A stretch of DNA of 64,000 bases from Burkholderiaceae bacterium. GTDB lineage: Bacteria > Pseudomonadota > Gammaproteobacteria > Burkholderiales > Burkholderiaceae_E. A program made the position numbers and the translations under genes. Below are positions 48,901 through 57,266 of this stretch, piece by piece; the first letter of the stretch is position 1; each line of letters begins with the position of its first letter. The stretch spans positions 2,786,484-2,850,483 of the forward strand of contig JAOSJU010000001.1 in the NCBI GenBank assembly GCA_027493945.1. The letters run 5' to 3'. The notes below the pieces were generated by a model. It saw only the letters and a program-made list of their open reading frames with translations, did not search any database and was not told the DNA's origin.

Positions 48901-50047
48901 GCGCGCCGGCGCGCCGGGCGCCTTCTCGCTGATGCCCGACACGGTGTCGCTGGTCGCGGGCACGGTGGAGGTGGCCGGCAAGGCCCTGCACGACGTCGTG
49001 CTGGGAGCCTCTCGGGCCGACGGTATCTGGCGCGCCAACATCCACTCGCGCGAGATCGACGGCTATTTCAGCTGGCGTCAGCCGCGCCCGGGCGAAGCCC
49101 ACGGCACGCTGACGGCGCGCTTCGCGCGCCTGGAAATTCCGCGCGACCGCATCGACGACTTCGAGGCGCTGCTCGAGACGACGCCCCAGTCGCTGCCGGC
49201 GCTGGACGTGACCGCCGAACAGCTGATCCTGAACGACCGCCGCCTCGGCGCGCTCGATCTCGCGGCGGTCAACACCGGCAGCGCCGCGGCGCCGGTGTGG
49301 CAACTGCAGCGGCTGCGCATCCGCAATCCGGCTGCGACGCTGAACGCGAGCGGCAGCTGGCAGACGCGCCCGGGCGTGGTCCAGCGCGCCACCGCGCTCG
49401 ACTTCGACCTGCAGATTGCCGACGCCGGCGCGCTGCTCGGGCTGTTCGGCATGCCGGACATCGTGCGCGGCGGCAGCGGGACGCTGGGCGGCCAGGTCCG
49501 CTGGGTGGGCTCGCCGATGCGGCTCGACTACCGCAGTCTCGGCGGCGAGTTGTCGGTCGATCTCGGCAAGGGCCAGTTCCTGAAGTCGGATCCCGGCATC
49601 GCCAAACTGATCGGGGTGCTGAACCTGCAGGCGCTGCGCAGGCGCCTGGCATTCGATTTCCGCGACGTCTTCGCCGAAGGCTTCGCGTTCGACCGCATCA
49701 CCGGCAACGCGCGCATCGAAGGCGGCATCGTGCGCACCGACGATTTCGCGATGCGCGGCGTCGCGGCCCAGGTCGGCATTCGCGGGCAGGCCGACATTGC
49801 CGCGGAAACCCAGACGCTGGTGGTCGAGGTGCGTCCCGACCTGAACGCCGCGCTGGCGTCGCTCGCCTATGGGGCGTTGGTCAACCCTGCGCTCGGGCTG
49901 AGTTCGCTGGTTGCGCAGCTGGCGCTGCGCGCGCCGCTGCAGCAGATCTTCGCGTACGAATACGATGTGACCGGCCCCTGGAGCGACCCGCAGGTGACGG
50001 CGCGCTCGCGAGGGCCCGCGGCGGCACCGGAGCCCGCCCTACCCTGA
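45992..50047 (+). CDS. yhdP: YhdP-like AsmA-family envelope protein
   Basis: A 1351-residue protein with a single N-terminal membrane anchor (WAALASIVLLGLSWLALRYYVW) and a very long periplasmic beta-rich region. It fits the DUF3971/AsmA YhdP group (compare IAEAVGRPVKLGALATGFEGLRPQL near the N-terminus and LVAQLALRAPLQQIFAYEYDVTGPW near the C-terminus). YhdP-type proteins are proposed bridge-like phospholipid carriers between inner and outer membranes. Full length and intact. The stop overlaps an ATG preceding the nitrilase gene, as in many proteobacteria (yhdP-nit-tldD). Confidence 0.9.
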   Translation: MSLPPPSSPTGSPADPAPAGGVGNVGLARWARRATRVLRWSAWAALASIVLLGLSWLALRYYVWPNLDRWRPAIESRIAEAVGRPVKLGALATGFEGLRPQLVVRGASIDDEDGQQAFAAAEIRVVMSLRSLAAGRPALALLEIDSPSLRIERIAARRLRVAGVDVDLDASAGGEWLDWLFVQRRIVLRKARVQWHDRLSGDSGSSSDIDLVLGSAGRRHRASLRAPALAGLGSDVDLAVEFRRPPFSRAGDWHKWQGEVRVAAARLDLAVLARHWQQWGATAAPSLAVRAGQARLRGWSHFDNGVVVDAMLDLAADGVDADLDGRPLPLRALTAEAHARRQPDGSTLVTLPVLRLSDEQGWSLTASSEGSKLVLSPQGAPAAARLTLERFDAAEVAGLLGRLPLPEALGAGFASVKLDGIVDRLAIDWSADEHADAAVPARSRFGVEMAFERLGFQRIEAPPRPGELKLPGFANVSGNARITERGGSVSLHGESVLLRFPGLFAEPEVPLDRLEAQASWVLAPPPTEGAAPVVDLAIETFRFANADASGEVSGHYRTGGKGVGLVDLRGNLQRADAARTARYLPLEVPEEVRHWVRDSVRAGRSNDARFVLKGDLEDFPYRDPASGEFRVEASLADATLAYAPGWPAIERIQGRLRFERAGMEIEVRSGRVWGVALAQTRARLAEFREPLLRIEGSGQGPAQDMVRFVNESPLLARIDDFTRDVAIDGGATLQLAFEMPLDDIDATQVRGSVQLPGNDLVLDRTLPRFERVAGRLEFTEDRLALRSMTATLLGGPISVEGDTPEPDRFLLRARGTMPAEGIVQLADNVLTRHLAGSAQYSAEVDVRRRAATLIVESDLKGLASTLPAPFDKAADPKWPLRIESRPAPPPVPTERPARDTLTVSLRDDVRLVFERERDPGSGQLRVRRGAFAVADAPTLPDAGFAVLLETAAVDLDAWNALLGDELLAGARAGAPGAFSLMPDTVSLVAGTVEVAGKALHDVVLGASRADGIWRANIHSREIDGYFSWRQPRPGEAHGTLTARFARLEIPRDRIDDFEALLETTPQSLPALDVTAEQLILNDRRLGALDLAAVNTGSAAAPVWQLQRLRIRNPAATLNASGSWQTRPGVVQRATALDFDLQIADAGALLGLFGMPDIVRGGSGTLGGQVRWVGSPMRLDYRSLGGELSVDLGKGQFLKSDPGIAKLIGVLNLQALRRRLAFDFRDVFAEGFAFDRITGNARIEGGIVRTDDFAMRGVAAQVGIRGQADIAAETQTLVVEVRPDLNAALASLAYGALVNPALGLSSLVAQLALRAPLQQIFAYEYDVTGPWSDPQVTARSRGPAAAPEPALP

Positions 50048-50058
50048 TGGAGGAACCG

Positions 50059-50939
50059 ATGGCCCAGGCAAGGAATGCGACGGGCGCGCAAGCGGCATCG
50101 GCCGAGCCGACGCTGCGCGTCGCGGCGGTGCAGATGGTTTCGGCGGTCAACGTGTCGGACAACCTGGCGCGCGCCGAGGAGCTGATCGGCGAGGCGGCGG
50201 CAGCGGGCGCACGGCTGGTCGCGCTGCCCGAGCACTTCGCGCTGCTCGGACGCAGCGACCGCGACAAGCTGTCGGTTCGCGAGCCCGATGGCGCCGGTCC
50301 GCTGCAAACGTTCCTGTCCGGACAGGCGGCCGCGCACGGCATCTGGCTGGTCGGCGGCACGTTGCCGCTGGCGAGCCCGAATCCGGGCAAGGTGCTCAAC
50401 AGCTCACTGGTCTACGGCCCCGACGGCCGGCGCGTGGCGCGCTACGACAAGATCCATCTGTTCGGCTTCGAGCACGGCAGCGAGCGCTTCGACGAGGCCG
50501 CGACGATCGCGCCGGGGCGCACGCCGGCGGTGTTCGACCTGGAGACGGCACCGCAAGGCGGCGCACCGGCGGCCGCCTGGCGCATCGGCCTGTCGGTGTG
50601 CTACGACCTGCGCTTTCCCGAGCTGTACCGGGCGCTCGCGCCGGTCGACCTGCTGCTGGCGCCTTCGGCGTTCACCTTCACCACCGGCAGCGCGCACTGG
50701 GAGGTGCTGCTGCGAGCGCGCGCGATCGAGAACCAGTGCTACCTGCTGGCGCCCGCGCAGGGCGGCCAGCACGAGAACGGGCGGCGCACCTGGGGCCACT
50801 CGATGCTCGTGGATCCCTGGGGCGAGATCGTCGCGCAGCGCGAGCCCGACGGCGGGGGGTCGTCGTCGGCGACGTCGCCCGCGCACGGCTGCGGCAGGTG
50901 CGGTCCGGCCTTCCAGCCCTGTCGCACCGCGTCATGTAG
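50059..50939 (+). CDS. Carbon-nitrogen hydrolase (Nit1/deaminated-glutathione amidase-like), one frameshift
   Basis: A nitrilase-superfamily amidase with the Glu-Lys-Cys triad in VALPEHFALLG, YDKIHLFGFEHG and SVCYDLRFPELYR. Members next to yhdP/tldD are often deaminated-glutathione (dGSH) amidases. The ATG at 50059 is preferred because GGAGG lies just upstream; ATG 50047 overlaps the yhdP stop. Near the end a G run (50854-50859) lacks one G; restoring it gives GVVVGDVARARLRQVRSGLP and a stop at 50937-50939, two bases before tldD. Without repair it would fuse in frame to TldD, which is an artefact. Confidence 0.88.
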
Positions 50940-50940
50940 C

Positions 50941-52410
50941 ATGTCCGCGATGAAACCCGCAGAACCTCCTTTCGCACACCTGGCGATCGCGCGATCGGTG
51001 CTGCTCGAGCCGTACGGGCTCGACGAAGCGCACCTCGGCGCGGCGCTCGCCGAGATCTTCCGCCACCGGGTCGACTACGCCGACCTGTACTTCCAGTTCA
51101 CCCGCAGCGAGGGCTGGAGCCTCGAGGAAGGCATCGTCAAGTCCGGCAGCTTCTCGATCGACCAGGGCGTCGGCGTGCGCGCGGTCTCGGGCGACAAGAC
51201 CGCTTTCGCCTACTCCGACGTGATCGGTGCCGAAGCGCTGATGTCGGCCGCGCGCGCCGCGCGCACGATCGCGTCGCGCGGCGCCGGGCGGGTGAAGGTC
51301 GCCGGCGCGCTCCGGCCGGGAGCCGGCCGCGCCCTGTACGCCGCCGAGGACCCGATTCCGCGGCTCGAGGCGGCGGCCAAGGTGGCGCTGCTCGAGCGCG
51401 TCGAGCGCATGGCGCGCGCAAAGGATCCGCGCGTGAAGCAGGTGATGGCCGGCCTGGCGGCCGAATACGACGTGGTGCTGGTGGCGCGCTCCGACGGGCT
51501 GGTGGCCGCCGACGTGCGCCCGCTGGTGCGCGTCTCGGTCACGGTGATCGCCGAGCAGGGCGGGCGGCGCGAGCAGGGCCACAGCGGCGGCGGCGGCCGC
51601 TTCGACCTCGGATCGTTCGACGATGCACGGCTCGCCGGCTACGTCGACGAGGCGGTGAAGGCCGCGCTCACCAACCTCGAAGCCCGGCCGGCGCCCGCCG
51701 GAACGATGACCGTGGTGCTCGGCCCCGGCTGGCCCGGCGTGCTGCTGCACGAGGCGGTCGGCCACGGCCCGGAGGGCGACTTCGTCCGCAAGCGCTCGTC
51801 GGTGTTCGCCGGGCGCATCGGCCAGCGCGTCGCCGCGCGCGGGGTCACCGTGGTCGACGACGGCACGCTGCCCGAGCGGCGCGGCTCGCTGAACATCGAC
51901 GACGAAGGCAATCCGTCGCAGCGCAACGTGCTGATCGAGGACGGCGTCCTGAAGGGCTATCTGCAGGACACGCTGAACGCCCGGCTGATGAAGGTGCCGG
52001 TCACCGGAAACGGCCGCCGCGAGTCGTTCGCGCACCTGCCGATGCCACGCATGACGAACACGTACATGCTCGCCGGCGAGCGCGATCCCGGGGAGATCGT
52101 CGCCTCGGTCGACCGCGGCCTGTACGCGGTGAACTTCGGCGGCGGGCAAGTCGACATCACCAACGGCAAGTTCGTGTTCTCGGCGTCCGAGGCCCGGTGG
52201 ATCGAGAATGGCAAGCCGCAGTACCCGGTCAAGGGCGCGACGATCATCGGCAACGGCCCCGATGCGCTCACGCGCGTGACGATGATCGGCAACGACATGC
52301 GGCTCGACCCGGGCATCGGCGTCTGCGGCAAGGACGGGCAGAGCGTGCCGGTGGGCGTCGGCCAGCCGACGCTGCGCATCGAGGCGCTCACCGTCGGCGG
52401 GACAGCCTGA
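50941..52410 (+). CDS. tldD: Metalloprotease TldD
   Basis: A 489-residue TldD/PmbA family protein. With TldE it forms a heterodimeric zinc protease that degrades unfolded or modified peptides (microcin and CcdA processing in E. coli). The zinc site HEAVGHGPEGDFVRK is present, as is the C-terminal GKDGQSVPVGVGQPTLRI typical of TldD. No tldE/pmbA lies in the window. Start ATG 50941 (MSAMKP) is used; ATG 50950 is possible. The next gene starts with a GTG one base after the stop. Confidence 0.95.
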   Translation: MSAMKPAEPPFAHLAIARSVLLEPYGLDEAHLGAALAEIFRHRVDYADLYFQFTRSEGWSLEEGIVKSGSFSIDQGVGVRAVSGDKTAFAYSDVIGAEALMSAARAARTIASRGAGRVKVAGALRPGAGRALYAAEDPIPRLEAAAKVALLERVERMARAKDPRVKQVMAGLAAEYDVVLVARSDGLVAADVRPLVRVSVTVIAEQGGRREQGHSGGGGRFDLGSFDDARLAGYVDEAVKAALTNLEARPAPAGTMTVVLGPGWPGVLLHEAVGHGPEGDFVRKRSSVFAGRIGQRVAARGVTVVDDGTLPERRGSLNIDDEGNPSQRNVLIEDGVLKGYLQDTLNARLMKVPVTGNGRRESFAHLPMPRMTNTYMLAGERDPGEIVASVDRGLYAVNFGGGQVDITNGKFVFSASEARWIENGKPQYPVKGATIIGNGPDALTRVTMIGNDMRLDPGIGVCGKDGQSVPVGVGQPTLRIEALTVGGTA

Positions 52411-52411
52411 A

Positions 52412-55400
52412 GTGAGCGGGCCCGCGGCGCCCGCCGCGCAGACCGGCGACGCGGCGGGTCGTCGTCGGCGCTGGCTGCGGGTGCTGCTGGCCGTGCTGGC
52501 GGTCGTGGGCGTCTACGCGCTGCTTGGCTTCGTGGTCGCGCCGCGCGTCGCGCAGGGCCAGCTCGTCGAGCGGCTGGCCGCGGAGCTCGGGCGCCCGGTC
52601 GCGATCGGGCGCATCGAGTTCAATCCGTTCACGCTGGTGCTGCGCGTGCACGATTTCAGCGTCTCCGAGCCGGCCGGCGGTGGCGACGGCGAGTTCGCCG
52701 GCTTCGCGCGGCTCGAGGCCGACGCGTCCTGGCGTTCGCTGTACCGGCTCGCGCCGGTGCTGTCCTCGGCGAGCCTGCACCAGCCGCGCCTGCACCTCGC
52801 GCGCGACGCCGCGGGCCGCTACAGCATCCAGGACCTGGTCGACAAGTGGGCGGCGCGACCGCCCGCCGAACCCGGGCCGACGCCGCGCTTCTCCGTGGCC
52901 AACATCGTGGTCGACGACGGGCGCTTCGAGTTCGACGACGGCAAGCTCGGCGTGCGACAGGAAATTTCGTCGCTCGCGCTTCATCTGCCGTTCGTTTCGA
53001 GCCTGCCGGTCGACGAGAAGATCTGGGTCGAGCCGAAGCTGGCTGCCTCGATCAACGGCGCGCCGTTCGAGCTGACCGGCAAGTCGCTGCCGTTCAGTCC
53101 GACGCGCGACTCGACGATCGACATCGACCTCGAAGGCGTCGACCTGACCCGTTTCGTCGGCTACCCGCCGCTGCCGCTGCCCGTGCAGTTGCAGGCGGGC
53201 CGGCTCGACACGGCGCTGAAGATCGCGTTCTCGCAGCCGGCCGGATCCGCGCCGACGGTCGCGGTGACCGGCAGCGCAAAGCTCGCCTCGCTCGACCTGC
53301 GCCAGCCCGATGGGTCGCCGCTCATGGCGGCCGAATCGATCGCGGCCGATGCGATCGCGCTCACCTGGCCGGAGAACCGGCATGCGATTGGGCGCGTCAC
53401 GATCACCGAGCCGAACGTCGCGATCCGGCGCAAGGCCGGTGAGCGGCGCTTTCTCGAGAGGGTGCTCGAAGCCGCCGCGAAGTCGGCGGCCCGGCCGCAG
53501 CCGCAGCAGCCGGAGCAGCAGCCACAGCCGCAGCCGCCGGCCGCGGGAAAGGAGCCGGCGAACACGGGTACGAGCGGGGCGCAATGGCGTGTCGACGAGA
53601 TCGTCGTCAACGGCGGCAGGCTCGCGTTCGAGGACGCGCAATTCGAGCCGAAGCCGCTTCGGCTCGACGCGAGCGCGCTGGAAGCGACGCTGCGCAAGCT
53701 GTCGAGCGATCCGGCCGTGCCGGCCGAGTTCGATCTGGCCGCGGGCCCGGCCAACGGCGAACACGTGAGCGCCAGCGGGAGCGCCCGGTGGCAGGAGGGT
53801 GCGGTCGACGCGAAGCTGCAGGTGTCGGATCTCGCGTTGAAGCAATGGTGGTGGATCGCCGAGCAGCGCCTCGCGGTCGACGCGCTCGACGGGGCTCTGT
53901 CGGTCGGGGCGCGGCTGCATGCGGCGCAAGGCAGTGGCGGCACGACGATCCGTTTCGACGAGGGCACGGCGCGACTGAGGAACCTGTCGCTGCGCCAGCG
54001 CTGGGACAAGCGCACGCTGCTCGCGCTGCCCGAACTCGACGTCGATGGCGTATCCGTGGATCCGGGGAAGCGCGAAGTTTCGATCGGCGCGCTGACGACG
54101 CGGGGCGGAAGCCTGCTGGTGCGGCGCGACAAGGACGCGCGCCTCAACCTGCAGCGGCTCATGATCGTCGATCGCGATGCCGGCGGGCCGGCCCAGGCGA
54201 AGCCCGAGCCTGCGGATGCGGCTCGGGGAGCCGGCGCGGCGGCGCCGGACTGGACGCTGATGCTCGACAAGCTCGCGATCGGCGGGTTCGGCGTCGACGT
54301 CGAGGACCAGCGCGGCGGCAAGGCGGCCAACCTGCGCGTTCAGGCGATCGACGTCGGCGCCAGCGGGCTTTCCAGCGCCGATCGCGCGCCGCCCGCGAAG
54401 GTCCAGATGCGTGCAAGGGTCGATCGCCGCGGAACGCTGTCGCTGTCGGGCGAGATCGGCGCGAAGCCGCTGGCCGGCACGCTGCAGGTGGCCGCGCGCG
54501 ACCTCGCCATCGTGCCGCTGCAGCCGTACTTCACCGAATACGTGAACGCGCTCGTGTCGAGCGGCTCGGTCAGCGCCGACGGCAGCCTGCGCCTTGCGGT
54601 GCACGAGCGGGCGGCGCCGCGCGTCGGCTGGAAGGGGCGGGTGTCGGTCGCCGGCTTCTCCGCGGCGTCGAAGGAGGCGAACGATGACCTGCTGCGCTGG
54701 AAGTCGCTCGCTTTCGACCAGGTCGACTTCGATTCCGAGCCGCTGAAGGTCGATGTCGGCGGCATCACGCTCGAAGACTTCCATGCTCGCGTGATCCTGA
54801 ACGCGGAAGGGCGTCTTAACCTGCGCGAACTGCTGGTCGACCGCCGGGCGCAGTCCGCCGACGGAAAGGCGCAGTCGCCCTCCGGTGCCTCGGGCGCCGC
54901 GACCGGCACCGCTGCTGCGCCGGCGTCCGCGCCTGCGCCGGCGGCCTCGTCCGCGCCTGCGGCCGCGGGGTCCGCGCCGCCGGCGCCGCAGCGCAACCTG
55001 CGCGTGGGCGGCGTGCGACTGGTCAACGGCAACATCGACTTCAGCGACTTCTTCGTGAAGCCGAACTACTCGGCCAATCTCACGGGCATGAACGGGCAGA
55101 TCTCGCAGATCACGCCCGGCCAGGCCGGCGATCTCGAGCTGCGCGGACGCATCGACCACACCGGCAGCGTCGAGATCCTCGGCAAGGTGAACCCGCTGGC
55201 CGATCCGCTGTACCTCGACCTGAAGGCCAGCGCCAGCGACATCGACCTGCCGCGGCTGTCGCCGTATTCCGGAAAGTACGTCGGGTATGGCATCGAGAAG
55301 GGCAAGCTGTCGGCGAAGGTTGCCTACAAGGTCGAGAACCGGCAGCTGAGCGCCGAGAACAATATCGTGCTCGACCAGCTCACCTTCGGCGACAAGGTCG

Positions 55401-56271
55401 ACAGCCCCGACGCGCTTTCGAGTTGCCGGTGCTGTTCGCGGTGTCGCTGCTGAAGGACCGCAACGGCGTCATCGACGTGAACCTGCCGATCAGCGGCTCG
55501 CTCGACGATCCGCAGTTCAGCGTCGGCGGCATCGTGATCCGGATCATCGTCAACCTGATCGTCAAGGCGGTCACCGCTCCGTTCGCGCTGATCGCGAACC
55601 TGGTCGGTGCGAGCGGCGCCGAGTTGTCGTGGGTCGGCTTCGAGCCGGGCAGTCCCGATCCCGGCCCGGCCGCGCTCGAAAAGCTGCAGTCGATCGCCAG
55701 GGCGCTGACCGATCGCCCGGGGCTGAAGCTGGACCTCGCCGGCCGCGCCGATCCGGCGGCCGACCGCGAAGCCCTGCGCCGGCTCGCGATGCAGCGCGCT
55801 GTGAAGGCCCAGAAGCTGAAGGAGACCGTCGGCGGCGGCGAAGACGTCGCGGCGATCGACAAGGTGCGGATCGATCCGCAGGAGTACCCGAAGTACCTCG
55901 AGCGCGCATGGCGCGCAGCGACGTTCGACAAGCCGCGCAACGCGATCGGCCTGGTGAAGTCGCAGCCCGTCGCCGAGATGGAAGGGATGATGCTCGCGCA
56001 CATCGAGGCGAGCGACGCCGAGCTGATCGCGCTGGCCAACGAGCGTGCGCAGCACGTGAAAGACTGGCTGGTCGAGTCGGGCAAGGTGCCCGGCGAGCGG
56101 ATGTTCATCGTGACGCCGAAACTCGGTGCGGGCGACGCGGGCGCCCCCGCATCGACTTCGGCGGCTGCGGCCCCCGAAGCCGCGCCGGCCGGTGCCGCTC
56201 CCGCAGCGGCCGAAACCGGCAAGCCGGCGGCGGCGGCCCCGCTTTCCCGGGTCGATCTCTCGCTGAAGTAA
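52412..56271 (+). CDS. DUF748-family AsmA-like envelope protein, one frameshift
   Basis: About 1286 residues when repaired. GTG start, basic N-terminus, one transmembrane helix (VLLAVLAVVGVYALLGFVV), then repeated beta-rich DUF748 segments (RPVAIGRIEFNPFTLVLRVHDF; NIVVDDGRFEFDD; VRLVNGNIDFSDFFVKPNY) separated by Pro/Gln- and Ala-rich linkers. The C-terminal region has LLKDRNGVIDVNLPISGSL and an OmpA-like tail. One base is missing around 55415-55421 (restores EFGDKVDSPDA...ELPVLFAVSLL). Such proteins are candidates for bridge-like lipid transport; the role of this member is unknown. Confidence 0.82.
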
Positions 56272-56277
56272 GGCTGT

Positions 56278-56983
56278 TCAGCCGAGCCCGGTCACCGGCA
56301 GCGAGACCCCATGCACCGCGCGGGCCTCGTCCGAGGCCAGGAAGGCGATCACGTTCGCCAGGTCGCCCGGCGCCACCCAGCGGGCCGGGTCGGCACCGGG
56401 CATCGCGGCGCGATTCTCGGGCGTGTCGATGATCGTCGGCAGCACGCAGTTCACGTTGATCCCCATGTCGCGCAGTTCGGCCGACAGCGTCTCGGTGATG
56501 CGGATCACCGCCGACTTCGCGGCGACGTAGGCGCCCATCAGGGCCGCGCCCTTCTGCGCCGCGAACGCGCCCACGTTGACGATGCGCCCGCCGCCGGCTT
56601 CGATCATCCTCGGGACGACCGCGGCGGTCGCATGCAGCAGCGTGCGCACGTTGATGTCGAACATCGCGTTCCAGTCGGCATCGGCGGTCTGGTGCGCGGG
56701 CGTTCCCATCCGGAAGCCGCCGACCAAGGTTGCACAGCACGTCGATGCGCCCGAAGCGCGCGACCGCCGCGGCTACGGCCGCATCGACGCCGGCCTGGTC
56801 GAGCAGGTCCACCGGCGCGAACATGCGCCGCGCGTCCTCGTCGCCGAAGGCGCGCCGCAGGCTCTGCGCGCGCGAACCCGCCAGCACCAGCGCCGCGCCG
56901 CGCGCCGCGAAAGCCTGCGCCACCGCGCGGCCGAGATTGCCCGCCGCGCCGGTCACCAACACGCAACGATCGTCGAAATTCAT
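56278..56983 (-). CDS. Short-chain dehydrogenase/reductase, one frameshift
   Basis: About 235 residues of SDR fold: VLVTGAAGNLGRAVAQAFA (cofactor motif), DVLCNLVGGFRMGTP after repair, RIVNVGAFAAQKGAALMGAYVAAKS (Tyr-Lys motif YVAAK) and the C-terminal FLASDEARAVHGVSLPVTG. The frame break is at 56724-56728, where an extra base turns CCAGGT into CCAAGGT. The substrate is not evident; the canonical catalytic Ser position appears replaced (NVGAFAA), which may indicate a non-classical member. It is convergent with the DUF748 gene. Confidence 0.8.
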
Positions 56984-57062
56984 TGCAACCCTCCGCATGC
57001 AGCCTTGTACCCGATCGGGCGGGGCTTGCCCGGCAGCGTGGCCGGGGCTCGCCACAGCCGAC

Positions 57063-57091
57063 TTGCGGGCCCGGCGATCCGGCCGTACACT
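57063..57091 (+). promoter_or_regulatory. Possible promoter of the aroG leader
   Basis: TTGCGG (57063-57068) and TACACT (57086-57091) are 17 bases apart, a weak sigma-70-like pair. Transcription would then start about at the leader ATG, which itself lacks a Shine-Dalgarno. The call is tentative because GC-rich DNA gives such matches by chance. Confidence 0.3.
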
Positions 57092-57097
57092 GTATTC

Positions 57098-57184
57098 ATG
57101 TTGCACCGCATCGCGTTCTATTTTTACTTTTTCGGCTTTTCCTGCCGCCGGCGGGACGAGTCGGGAGCGCGTTCGCAGACCTGA
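57098..57184 (+). CDS. Phe/Tyr-rich leader peptide of the aroG attenuator
   Basis: A 28-codon open frame directly upstream of the DAHP synthase gene. Its core FYFYFFGF has five Phe and two Tyr among eight residues, several using TTT and TAT, which are rare in this GC-rich genome. It is followed by a terminator hairpin just before aroG. The arrangement is that of transcription attenuation by ribosome stalling: scarcity of Phe-tRNA or Tyr-tRNA stalls the ribosome and allows read-through. A palindrome (CCGCCGGCGG) within the leader at about 57142-57151 can pair with the terminator 5' arm. No Shine-Dalgarno is visible, so initiation may be leaderless. Confidence 0.75.
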   Translation: MLHRIAFYFYFFGFSCRRRDESGARSQT

Positions 57185-57208
57185 AGCAACGAACCGAATC
57201 CGATGAAG

Positions 57209-57237
57209 CCGCCGGCCCCGTCCGGCGGTTTTTTTTT
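57209..57237 (+). terminator. Attenuator terminator upstream of aroG
   Basis: A seven-base-pair GC stem (CCGCCGG with CCGGCGG) is followed by nine T residues (57229-57237), only 30 bases before the aroG ATG and just after the leader-peptide stop. Its position makes it a premature terminator for aroG, not the end of an upstream gene, since the upstream gene is on the other strand. Confidence 0.85.
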
Positions 57238-57266
57238 GCCCCGCCAACCCGAAAGCCCCCTCAGCC

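Noticed and set aside
44744..49303. Very long minus-strand open frame (over 1500 codons) opposite glnE and yhdP
   Set aside because: It is a shadow of the two plus/minus genes; the translation is Arg/His/Gln-rich without any family motif, as expected in GC-rich DNA where antisense stops are rare.
46825..52410. Apparent 1861-codon fusion linking yhdP region, nitrilase and TldD
   Set aside because: The nitrilase and TldD share a frame only because of a missing G at 50854-50859; with the frame repaired, each gene has its own start and stop.
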